From Clavaria fumosa (lineage: Eukaryota; Basidiomycota; Agaricomycetes; Agaricales; Clavariaceae), in the NCBI GenBank assembly GCA_951802425.1, contig OX637804.1:558001-622000 (forward strand): a stretch of 64,000 bases of DNA, in the 5' to 3' direction. This document shows positions 34,174 through 43,435 of the stretch, one piece after another. A program made the translations under genes and the position numbers. Under the pieces are notes generated by a model, which ran no database searches, had not been told where the DNA came from, and saw only the letters and a list, made by a program, of their open reading frames with translations. Each line of letters opens with the position of its first letter. Positions within the stretch are counted from its first letter, which is position 1.

Positions 34174-34479
34174 TAGGGTGTGACATGGGTAAACCTGCGG
34201 GTATCTCAACGCTGACCCGTTCCTGCACCCAGAATGTACCCATACCCATATCCGGCGGGTTTACCCATCAAAATGAGCCCTAGAACATTGAAAACAGACA
34301 AGAGTTGAGTGAGATATGCTTGAAACAGTGATTTCAGATTGTTATAAGCATATCTCAACCAATTCCTGTCCGTTTTGGATGTTCTAGGGCTTATTTTAAA
34401 GCGCACAGGTAGCAGAATGCTTACCCATACCCTACCCGTACCCGTACTCGCCAGGGAACCCGTGCGGGTTACCTGTACC
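34174..34479. mobile_element. MITE related to the 23.9 kb element, cut by element A
   Basis: It starts TAGGGTGTGACATGGGTAAACC, close to the end of the 23919 element (TAGGGATCTGCATGGGTAATCC). A long internal palindrome centred near 34323 pairs GAGCCCTAGAACATT with its inverse near 34382. The right arm has CCCGTACCCGTACTC repeats and stops at the LTR of element A, whose insertion removed the far end from this spot. Confidence 0.55.
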
Positions 34480-35198
34480 TGTCATGGTCCTATCAGATTA
34501 GTAGTGGAGGAGTTAGCGGAGCAGAGCAGAGATATTTTATTGGAGTCCGATATCAGAGAAACAGAGAAGTAGATAGAGAAAGAGGGGACTTATGGGACTG
34601 CAGCCTCAACATATGTGTTGTGCCACCACGTATATACGTGTCCCTATTTACCAAACAGAAACAATACCCAGAAGAGAATCAGAATAGAAGTCAAACTCCA
34701 AAGTTCATTGGAGTCCGCCAGAGTTTGTTGGAGTTGGTTGGATGATGTGGAGAATGTCGAGGATGATGAGGATGAAAGCTCAGAGATGTTTAGGATCAAG
34801 AGATGTTAATATTCCAACTGCAGAACAGGGAAATACAGGTGGGATCTTATACTGCAAGGACAGGAGTATAGGAGTACTTGAAACATAGTATATATCAAAT
34901 TACTAGGAGAGTTTCACCACAAGTGCCTGTGCAATTTTCATGGAACAAAGAAACAACAACAGAAACGACTCCCATGGGTCAAGGGCATTCTCCCAATGGT
35001 AAACAGAATGAGGGGATGGAGGGAGAAGGTTCTAGAACAAAGTCCGAAAGGTCTGAAGTATGGCAGAGCAGAGTCTGAGGAAGGCATGGAGTGGAGGATG
35101 CGGAGTTATGGAGGAGCAGATCAGAGATGGCCGGAGTTGGTGTGGAGTCCAGAGTCTGGAGCAGGGATTGTGCTTATGTGATTGGATGGGTCATAACA
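34480..35198 (-). repeat. Element A 3' LTR, 719 bp
   Basis: On the minus strand it runs TGTTATGACCC...GGACCATGACA, with TG...CA ends. A polypurine tract AAGAGGGGGATAC (35199-35211) lies directly upstream on that strand, as expected for a 3' LTR. It is homologous to the 719-bp LTR of element F at 61716. The bases GTACC (34475-34479) are the outer target site. Confidence 0.85.
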
Positions 35199-35432
35199 GT
35201 ATCCCCCTCTTAGGGTCGAACCCTTGAGACCCTGTGGCCAAAGTCCACATGAACATGTGTCTGCCATAACAAGTTAGTCTCAGAGTTTCACAGCATGTCA
35301 AGCAGAGTCTGAAAAAATTTTGGGGGTCAAAAGGCTGAACTCATTGCACTCCACTTTTTTCTCTTCCTTAACCCACTACCACCAACACTGGCCCATAACA
35401 TGGGCAGAACTCCTCTAATCTTCTTCTTTCCC

Positions 35433-36393
35433 ATGTCAAACAATCCAAGCACACCCAGAGTGGGGACCAGCCGCCCCTCCCACCCTCGACCACACCCTGT
35501 GGTTGCTGTCCCCATGCTGCCATGCATGGAGGACAAGGACCCCAAGATTGTGGTGCTTGCAAGGCAGCTCAAGGCGCTGTGAGAGAAGAAGGCATGGGAG
35601 GAGTAGGAGCAGCAGAAGTGGGAGGAGGAAGAGTGGAAGAAAAGAGATGAGGCAGATAGGATGCAGCGGGAGGAGATGGAGTGGGCGAAGGCAGTGGAGG
35701 CGAAGTGGCGCGCTGAGGAGATCACATGGGCACAGGGAGTGGGGCAGAAGTGCACTCCGACGCTGGAGTCTGAGGTGGAGAAGGGGCTGTGCAATCGGTG
35801 CCGGCAGTTGTCACTGGACTGCGTGTACCCAAGCAGGGGGTGGGGCACTTTGTGTGTTGTGTATGTGGGTGAAGCAGAAGTGTGTGGGTGGAGAGGCAGA
35901 GGGGCCAGAGCAGAAGAAACTCTGCTCTGTGAAGTCGAAGAAGGTGGTGGAGTCGGAGGAGGAGGTGCAGGAGGTGCAGGCTCTGCAGGCTCTGCAGGCT
36001 CAGAGAGCAGAGTTGGAGAGGGCAGAGGCGGAGCAGGCAAGGTTGGCACAGGCCACCCTTGACTTGGTGGCCCACAGGGTGGGGGAGTTGGAGGAGTGGA
36101 GGAAGGAGGTGAGAGCGGAGAGGAAGGAGGCGAGGGTGGAGTGGAAGGCAGCGGCGGAGGATCGGAGGATCCTCCAGGAGTTTTTTATGGAGAAGTGGGG
36201 AGCAGAGGTGGAGAAGAAGGTGGAGGAGGAGAAGATGGTGGTGGAGGTTGCGGAGGAGGAAGCAGAGAAGGGTGCAGAGGTGGAGAAAAAGAAAAAGGCA
36301 GAGGTGGAGGAGGGGGAAGTGGTAGCAGAGTCTGGGCTGAAGGAGCCCGAAGGGGTTTTGCAAGCATCGCCCAGCTTGCCCCCCTCTGCCTAA
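35433..36393 (+). pseudogene. Antisense accessory gene of element A: six-Cys cluster plus coiled coil
   Basis: On the strand opposite to pol, between integrase and 3' LTR. From ATG 35433 the frame reads MSNNPSTPRVG..., MEDKDPKIVVLARQLKAL, charged helices (KWEEEEWKKRDEADRMQREE), then LCNRC-x6-C. After a one-base shift in a G run (about 35836-35846) it continues LCVLC-x6-C, giving C-x2-C-x6-C-x10-C-x2-C-x6-C, like a fungal Zn(II)2Cys6 cluster. A long Glu/Lys/Ala coiled coil (AQRAELERAEAEQARLAQATL...) and an acidic tail follow to 36393. Breaks: TGA at 35580-35582, TAG at 35604-35606 and the frame shift. Probably once a DNA- or RNA-binding accessory protein; function unknown. Confidence 0.65.
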
Positions 36394-36869
36394 AAATAAA
36401 AATAAAAATCTACATATCTTATTTATTGTTTTGTCTTTGTCTTTTTTCTTTTTTTATAAATTTTTTTGTTTTTATCTTTGAACTTGAGTGAAGTAAATGA
36501 AGTGAAAGAAAAATAAAGTAAGGCAAGGCAGAGAAAACAAAGAAAGAGATTCAGAGTTGGACTTAAGAGAACAAAAGTTTCGGAGTTTTTTCAGAGAAGA
36601 AGAAATCAAGAATTTTGTTTTCAGAGTTTTGGAGAAAACAGAGTAAGGAAACAGAGAGAAAAGAGAACAGTTTTTTTTGGAGTTTCAGAGAAAATGGAGT
36701 AAGGGAACAGAGAGAAGAGAGACGGGGAGACAGATCTATCTAATAATTTTTTATTTTTTATTGCTTTTCAGAGGAGACAGAGTAGAAGGACAGAGTTATA
36801 TAAAAGAGAAATGTATGTAGAATAGAAAAGAAATAAAATTTTGGGGTATCAGAGTAAGTGGAGTAAGGT
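36394..36869. other. Element A 3' non-coding region
   Basis: About 480 bp, A+T- and purine-rich with repeated CAGAG and GAGAAAA blocks. It separates the converging 3' ends of integrase (minus) and the antisense gene (plus). No other feature seen. Confidence 0.45.
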
Positions 36870-38126
36870 CTAAAGGGAATTGAGAGGTCCAGGCTTGTTC
36901 AGATAAGCGTGATGGAAGTCCAAAACAGCCTTGGAGGCGTGTACAAGTTCTGTAGCTGGTAACCAAGATGTTTCCTCCTCAGTCCCTTTGTATCTGGTCC
37001 ACTGCACCAAATAAAGGAGTTTGCAGCTGTGGTGTTTGTCAATCTTGGAGTTGAGCACATTGGAGATTTTGTGCTCAAGGTCTCCATTGATCTCTACCAG
37101 AGGTGGCGGAGGGACTATATGATTTGGAATTGTGTTTGGAGTTACAGGTTCCAGCATGGAAATGTGGAAGACAGGGTGGACCACTCACATGGCCTCAGGG
37201 AGTCAGAGTACGAAGGCATGTGAGCCGGCCTCTCCGATGATCTCGAAGGGTCTGAGGAACTTCTCGGCAAGTTTTGGGGAGGGTCTGGTTGTACAAAAGT
37301 ACTTTGCCTTAATGTAGACTCGGTTTCTGACCTTAAACTCCGGTGCTGGAGTCTGACAGGTGTCTGCCAGACCCTGATAGCAATGTTGTGCTTCAGTGAT
37401 CTGGTTACGGAGTTCTTGGTGCAGCTGATCCAAGTCTACAGCGAGTATTTGGGCACGGACTGAAGTTACTTTGTGTTCTGGGTACACTGATATATTCAGG
37501 TGATAACCCTTGTTCACAAAGAATGGAGAGACCCCAGTAGTGGTGCTCAGAGCATTGTTGTAGGCAAACTCTGCTAGGGGTAGTAGTTTGGACCAGTTGT
37601 CCTGCTGGTAATTGCAGTAACAATGGAGGTACTGTTCCAACATCTGATTAGTTCGTTCTGTCTGTCCATCACCCTCCGGATATCATCTGGAGGTGAAGTG
37701 CAATGTCATGTCAAGGACTTTGCCCAATGAGCAGAAAAAACAAGAGACAAACTCAGAGCCGTGGTTGGAAGTGATGTGCCATGGAACTCTGTGTTTTGAA
37801 AAGACGTGGAGTACGAACAGACAAGCCAACTCCGCAGAGTTCACTTCATTGGTTGTCAGGATGAAAACCCCTTGCTTCATAAACCTATCAACAACCACTA
37901 GAATTATGGTAAAACTGGAGCTCTCAGGGAGTTGCTCAATGAAATCCATCAAAATGGAATTCCACAGTTTCTCAGGTATGGGCATCTGCTTGAGCGTTCC
38001 ATATGGCTTATGCCAAGGGGCTTTTGCCCTACCACAAGTTGTGCAAGATTTGCAAAAGTCCGATACAAATCCTCAGAGTTTTGGCCAGGTATAATCCCTA
38101 AAGACCAAGGCCATAGTCTTGGTCTG
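36870..38126 (-). pseudogene. Element A integrase core and chromodomain, broken
   Basis: Minus-strand fragments in order: CKSCTTCGRAKAPWHKPYG (zinc-binding end), LWNSILMDFIEQLPESSSF and ITSNHGSEFVSCFF (catalytic-core region, with Asn in place of the usual Arg after the second Asp... SN-H-G instead of DRG), LAEFAYNNALSTTTGVSPFF, VRNRVYIKAKYF, and the chromodomain LLYLVQWTRYKGTEEETSWLPATEL. Frame changes occur near 37.68 and 37.2 kb. The continuation upstream is at 55371-55568. This is a MarY1-like, chromodomain-bearing Ty3 pol, by recollection. Confidence 0.75.
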
Positions 38127-38470
38127 TGTCAACAACTGTCGCGTTGACTCCCGGGTATTCAAGGGACTCGAGTAGAATCAGCCGAATGGGAGCAAAGGAC
38201 GAATGTGATAGAAGGTAACAACCTAAGAGATTGTTACAGGTGAGTATGACTACTTATATACTACAGGGGAATGAGTCATAGCGCAGCATGGGAGAAGCAT
38301 GTAGTCCGTGCACAAAGGGTGAGGCCAAGCATGACTCATGCGTGATAACATAGAAGGGGTGCGGCATGAGGTAGGTGATACATGAGAAGGGGAGGTGTGA
38401 CGGGTAGAAAAAGAAGGGGAGTGATATGGTGAAAGGGAAAAGAGGAGGGTGACGTGTTGAAAGTGTAACA
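38127..38470 (-). repeat. Element B 3' LTR
   Basis: TGTTACACTT...GTTGTTGACA on the minus strand, 344 bp. Near identical to the copy at 55027. Differences seen: CCGGGT/CTGGGT, GTATGA/GTACGA, GACGGG/GATGGG. Confidence 0.92.
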
Positions 38471-38508
38471 TAGCTCCCCTCCAGTGGTCCAGCATCTCGA
38501 CGGACCTG

Positions 38509-39261
38509 CTAGGCCTCCGGGCTCTCTTGGTGTTTGCGCGGTGGTAGTTCAGTCGGCGGCTCGAGTTTGGTGGGTGGGTCAACACTCGTGTCACGTGTGT
38601 CGGGCACGAGGGGGTGTTCGTAGGCGTCGGCAGGGACAATCCACGGGGTCATGATGTCGGTGGAAACAGGTATGACCCAGGGGGGGCCTGTGCGACTGTG
38701 GTGTACGGCCCATTCTTCTTGTAGGATGGGCTCGGGCGGCAACGGAACCTCGAATCGCAATCTTGAACTCCGAGAGTTCACCCATATCTCGACGAGGATA
38801 GGGGAGGCGCGGAGCACGCGTCGCTGTTGCTCAAACTGCAATCCTCGCAGTTCGGTCCACATCGCGCGGCTAAAGCTTACGCTGAGCCGCTCGGCCATCC
38901 TGCGGAGCCAGACATCGTCTTCAGGCTCCAGGAGTTCTCGGTTTTGTCGAAATTGCGGTATCCGCGAAGGGGGGTCGTCCGTCATCAGCGGTGGGGGGTC
39001 TAATCCCAATACTCGGTGTGCATGAGGGATCCGCACCGCGTCTAGGATATGGCGCATACGGGCAGTTGTTCCCGGGGACGACGGGGGGCGTTGGAGTGTC
39101 GGTGGCGTACCTCGCGGGTCCGGTCCAGGTCGCAGGTCAAGTGCGGGTCGTTGGCGAGTGGTTTCAGCGGGAGGGGGGCGCGGTAGGTGGTTCGGCCATC
39201 CTGCAGCGCGGCGGGCGTACATGCCGCGGCGTGGGGTTTGAGGAGTACGGTCGGGCGGCAT
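38509..39261 (-). CDS. Accessory sense ORF 3' of pol in element B, unknown function
   Basis: A clean 250-residue frame between the chromodomain stop and the 3' LTR, in the position where an env or accessory gene would sit. It is Pro/Arg-rich at the N-terminus (MPPDRTPQTPRRGMYARRAAG), has a more ordered centre (DDVWLRRMAERLSVSFSRAMW, LRGLQFEQQRRVLRASPILVEIW) and a Pro/Glu tail. No signal peptide, membrane helix or cysteine cluster, so not an envelope. The centre resembles a helical nucleic-acid- or protein-binding module but I cannot name it. Intact in an element whose RT and integrase are only disrupted by insertions. Confidence 0.6.
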   Translation of the reverse strand: MPPDRTPQTPRRGMYARRAAGWPNHLPRPPPAETTRQRPALDLRPGPDPRGTPPTLQRPPSSPGTTARMRHILDAVRIPHAHRVLGLDPPPLMTDDPPSRIPQFRQNRELLEPEDDVWLRRMAERLSVSFSRAMWTELRGLQFEQQRRVLRASPILVEIWVNSRSSRLRFEVPLPPEPILQEEWAVHHSRTGPPWVIPVSTDIMTPWIVPADAYEHPLVPDTRDTSVDPPTKLEPPTELPPRKHQESPEA

Positions 39262-39366
39262 GGCAGTGGGTGTTGGTTGCGAGGAGGGAGGAGGAAGGTA
39301 TCCGGTGGGCGAGGTCGTTCGTGGTTTTTCTTCTTTTTAAGTGCTCAACCCTGAGTGTGTGACTAC

Positions 39367-39875
39367 TCAGGCAAAGGACACCATGAGAGAACGTGCTGCC
39401 TCAGGGTGTTTTCGGTGGAAGTCTGCGATGGCCTCGGCCGCTTTCTTCAGGTTCGCCTTTGGCTCCCACGTGTTGTCCTCGTGGGGGTAACCGGCCCATT
39501 TTACCAGGTATTGTAACTTACGCCTGTGTTTCTGACTCTTTAATACTTCTTCTACGTCATATTGTAAGTGGTTGTCGATTAACTCGGGGGGTGGGAGTTC
39601 GTCCGGAGTTTGGTTAGGGAACTTTCCTTCCTTATACGGCGTGAGCAGCACCTCGTTGAACACCGGGTGGATCTTCCAAGTCGCTGGCAGATTGAGTCGG
39701 TAGGCGGCCGGTCCTACTTTCTCTACTACCGCGAAAGGGCCAACTCTTCTGTCCGTGAGCTTCTCTGATGGTCGTTCCGTGTTTAGGTTAGTGGCATCCA
39801 GCCATACCAAGTTCCCTTTCTTGTAGTCTAGTGTTTTTGTGTTTTTATGTTTATCGTAGGCAGTTTTCATGTATT
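39367..39875 (-). CDS. Element B integrase C-terminus with chromodomain (3' part of split pol)
   Basis: Reads QYMKTAYDKHKNTKTLDYKK, GNLVWLDATNLNTERPSEKL, VGPFAVVEKVGPAAYRLNLP, WKIHPVFNEVLLTPY, then the chromodomain LQYLVKWAGYPHEDNTWEP. These are the GPF-type and chromo modules that target Ty3-type integrases to marked chromatin. Element D interrupts it; deleting D plus one GCGC joins KKAMEKAA to QYMKTAYDKH in frame. Confidence 0.85.
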
Positions 39876-39879
39876 GCGC

Positions 39880-40797
39880 TGTAAGGACCATATGCGATCT
39901 AAACACGGAAACATGACAGATACCGACTATCCGGATGTTTTGCGATCCAAAGAAATTACGTGCGATACAAACCGATAACGATCCGACACCGTCCGATAAC
40001 CACCGATAGTATCCGATACATGTCCGATGTCGGACACTTCGGTCTTCAATCCCCCGTGACGATCACAGCCCACCGCTCTCACACACCACCCACGCCTCTC
40101 TATTTCACCTCTCCAGCACGGTCAGCGCTCGACATACACACTATTCCATTCCCATTCCTTTATTTCATATACCATGCTGTAAATTTCATATTATGATCCC
40201 TTTCAACCATTCAATCGTTTAAACGTTTCAAACCCTTTGCAGTACCTTGTCCATTGTTCTTAGTACCCCTTTGCTGTACCAGCCCCACTTTCCTTCAGTT
40301 TATGAGCGGTCCGGACATTTGCTAGTTATCGGACATTTCATTCCTCCGAGCTACTCATTTCCCTTGTGATATAACTCCTTCATGTAACCCTTCACGCGAC
40401 ATGGCGCTGTTCCATGTGTTTTCCGGACATTTCCGTACATTCCAATTTGCTGTACTTACAGAACTGTACTTAAGTACACTCCGGACCTCTCTGAAATACA
40501 GCTTTCTGAACCCCTTCTCTCTGTTAGAAACCTCACCTAAGCTCACCCGTCGTCGCAACCTTCGATCCGCTGGCCTCCGTCGTTGCCGGCCCTTCGTCTT
40601 ATCGCACCATCCTTATCGGATTTTATCGGACACATAGCAGAATATCCCGGACACCGTATATTTCTATTTCTCACATATTTTGAATTCATACTCCACATCC
40701 TCAAGGGTGTTTGGTGAATCTCTAACGCCTTACAGGAACCCCTGAAGGACTTGACTGTAATCAAGCAGTTGCAGCAAGAACCGTAATACCCACTACA
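39880..40797 (+). repeat. Element D 5' LTR, 918 bp
   Basis: TG...CA ends; contains many TCCGGACA / CGGACAT motifs. Short frames inside it recur identically in the 3' LTR and are not genes. Confidence 0.93.
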
Positions 40798-41186
40798 ATT
40801 CTGGAGCCCACCGCGAGGGGTTCAACAAGACGTCTTCACTACCACCCTCAAGGATTCCCAGAGGCTCATCCGCTCCTCAGCCTCGACGCTCCGAACGCCT
40901 GAGAAGTCGAAACCCGAATCCGATCACAGAACCACCGCCCTCCGAACCCCCCGGAGAAGTAATTGAAACTTCCCACCTTCTTCCATCGGACATTCCCAGT
41001 ATCTCATCCATTGTCTACTCCCACACGAGTTTCACCACTCCGGATCCCTCACTACCACAGACCTTCGAACAACCACACTCACCGCTTACACCACTTCCCC
41101 TTGAACCAGACATCCTTCATTTCCCGCCCGAAACACCTCAGAATTCACCAGACGAAGTTCACTCACCGCCCCACGCACCAATACAA
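40798..41186 (+). other. Element D leader, open in the gag frame
   Basis: The gag frame stays open back through this leader into the LTR end (to a TAA near 40757) with no ATG before 41187. Either translation starts at 41187 or an upstream start is supplied by splicing or a non-AUG codon. Confidence 0.5.
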
Positions 41187-43319
41187 ATGGCCAACCAACC
41201 GAGATATCCGCTCCGTGGCGCCCACGGGGCCCCTGCCTTTGACGGAGTACCGACACACCTCAACCGGTACTTCGAGGACATCGACATCGTGCTCACCGGC
41301 GTCAACCCGGACGTTCCAGAACCCGATTTAATTCGGTACGCCAAGCACTATCTCGACACCGATACGTGTCTCCTCTGGGAGACTCTTTCACCTGACCCGG
41401 ACCCGGTATGGACGTGGGATACCTTCAAAGCGGCCGTCCGACGACTTTATCCAGGATCTGATGGAGGTCGCTTATTTTCCGTCGCCGACCTGGACCGTTT
41501 CATATCGGACTCGGCCCAAAAGGGAGTTTACACGCGCGCAGAACACGGAGAATACTATCGGGACTTTCTCCGGATCACCTCGCACTTGATCACATCACAG
41601 CGTATGTCCACAAATGACAGGAACCGACTTTACATCCTCGGATTTGGGGATCATACAAGGCGTCGGATCGAAAGCCGACTCGCTATCATACTACCAAACC
41701 ACCATCCGGAGGATCCTTACCCCATGAATGAAGTACATGGTGCAGCTGAATTTCTTCTCTCCTCGACGTCCCCCCACTCTGCGACAACCGATCAACTTTC
41801 CGGACCCGTCCGTCTCGCATCTTCAGCCCCCGGGAGAGAAACGAAACCGGTAGTCAAGAAGGAAGAATTTGATATGTCCGCAGCATGGGCAACATTCGCT
41901 TCCACAATGGCTCGCCTGGAATCGATTTTGACAGCCCAATCTCTCGAACCGGCAAGACACTCCGCTCCCCGGACAACGAACTCTCCCGCAGGCCGGACGT
42001 GTAATTTCTGTTCGGAAATAGGTCATTTTGTTAGTGCCTGTCCGAAGGCCCTCGAATACATTAAGTCCGGCAAATGTATACGGAACACAGAAGGCAGGAT
42101 TTGTCTCCCCTCCGGACGATATTTGCCAGGCACTATCTCAGGGAACAACCTATCCGAGCGCTTCGACAAGTACTACGCTACATACCAATCCCAGAACACG
42201 CAACCGGCGACAACCGCGGTATTTGAAGCACAGCCGATCGGACAATCCGCTCACCCCCCGGACATGGAAGACGATTCGGACGAGGAAGATGACGAGAATA
42301 CCGTGTTGGAAAACATGGTCCGCACCTTTGCAAACGATGTCGCGAAGAAAGTAGACAAGGGCAAAAGGAAAGCACCCACACCCAGGAATACCGATCCTCA
42401 GCCATCTAGGTTACCGCCCCCACCCGCCGTTGTTATTACGCCGCCTCAGGTCACTCGTCCATCAAAGCCGGAGAAAATCGAACGACCCGACGTCCAGTAC
42501 CATTACCAAGCTCCGATCGAAAATCCGGTAACCGTTCAACAAGTATTCGATCGCGCACTCGACATGCCAGTCCGCGTCACACCTCGCGAACTACTCGCCA
42601 TTTCCGGAGACATCCGCAAAAAGATGAAGGATGTGGTTACCGCTCGTCGCATTCCGGTCACCGCGTCCGTCGTACAGGATACGCTCTATACAAACATTAC
42701 GGTCCCGGACACCTCCGATCTTGTTGTCGCCGTCGACGCTGCTCCGCTCCGCATCGTAGAAGGGATATTGGACAACCGGATCGCCGCGGAGTGCCTGCTC
42801 GACCAAGGCAGCTCAATCGTGGCAATGCGAAGAGACGTTTGGGAGAAACTCGGCAACCCACTACACTCCGAGAACGTTATTCACATGGAATCCTCTCATG
42901 GCACCATCGCTCCGACCCTCGGACTCATCAAGAATTTCCCCCTACAGATCGGTCCGTGCACATTCCATGTTCAAATGCAAGTAGCAGACACGTTGCCCTG
43001 CGAGGTTCTTGTCGGACGACCGTTTTTCATGTTAACCGGTTCCCAAACGATTGACCATCCCCACGGGGCCCAGGACCTTATTCTCAACGATCCAAACACC
43101 GGAGAAAGAATCATAGTGCCAACGAAGGAGCGAATCCCGATCCGCAAATCCTTGAAGAACAAGAAACCGCATCCGGATTTTTGTGAGCTGGAGCCTCGAA
43201 TGTCCGCAAACCAACGGACTTACCTCCGATCAATGCGGACACGGAAGCTATACCCAGATACGAGACTCCAGCCATTTTTCCTACTTCCGTTCACGTTCCC
43301 TTATCGTTTTCCCTTATAA
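41187..43319 (+). CDS. Element D gag with zinc knuckle and aspartic protease
   Basis: 710 residues from the first ATG. The capsid part includes HLNRYFEDIDIVLTGV and WDTFKAAVRRLYPG; a CCHC knuckle CNFCSEIGHFVSAC lies near 273-286. After a low-complexity acidic linker comes a retropepsin-like domain, where the active site reads LLDQGSSIVAMRRDVWEKL (DQGS rather than DTGA/DSGA) and CEVLVGRPFFML forms the flap-side ILG-type motif. Protease is thus fused to gag. The following pol frame is open in the -1 frame across the gag stop (43317-43319), so Gag-Pol would need -1 frameshifting; I did not find a canonical slippery heptamer. Confidence 0.85.
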   Translation: MANQPRYPLRGAHGAPAFDGVPTHLNRYFEDIDIVLTGVNPDVPEPDLIRYAKHYLDTDTCLLWETLSPDPDPVWTWDTFKAAVRRLYPGSDGGRLFSVADLDRFISDSAQKGVYTRAEHGEYYRDFLRITSHLITSQRMSTNDRNRLYILGFGDHTRRRIESRLAIILPNHHPEDPYPMNEVHGAAEFLLSSTSPHSATTDQLSGPVRLASSAPGRETKPVVKKEEFDMSAAWATFASTMARLESILTAQSLEPARHSAPRTTNSPAGRTCNFCSEIGHFVSACPKALEYIKSGKCIRNTEGRICLPSGRYLPGTISGNNLSERFDKYYATYQSQNTQPATTAVFEAQPIGQSAHPPDMEDDSDEEDDENTVLENMVRTFANDVAKKVDKGKRKAPTPRNTDPQPSRLPPPPAVVITPPQVTRPSKPEKIERPDVQYHYQAPIENPVTVQQVFDRALDMPVRVTPRELLAISGDIRKKMKDVVTARRIPVTASVVQDTLYTNITVPDTSDLVVAVDAAPLRIVEGILDNRIAAECLLDQGSSIVAMRRDVWEKLGNPLHSENVIHMESSHGTIAPTLGLIKNFPLQIGPCTFHVQMQVADTLPCEVLVGRPFFMLTGSQTIDHPHGAQDLILNDPNTGERIIVPTKERIPIRKSLKNKKPHPDFCELEPRMSANQRTYLRSMRTRKLYPDTRLQPFFLLPFTFPYRFPL

Positions 43320-43435
43320 ACCCAGTCTCTCTCGACCCCTTCCCCTGTATCAGTATCTCGGACGTTTCTCTCGATTCCGCTGATTCCCCAGTCGCTATCG
43401 GACGTGAACCGTCGCGTCCAAATGTTGCAACCCCC

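Noticed and set aside
35327..36363. Long Pro/Leu/Ser-rich minus-strand frames opposite the A antisense gene
   Set aside because: Low-complexity complements of the Glu/Lys-rich coiled coil; no motif, and pol of A does not extend here.
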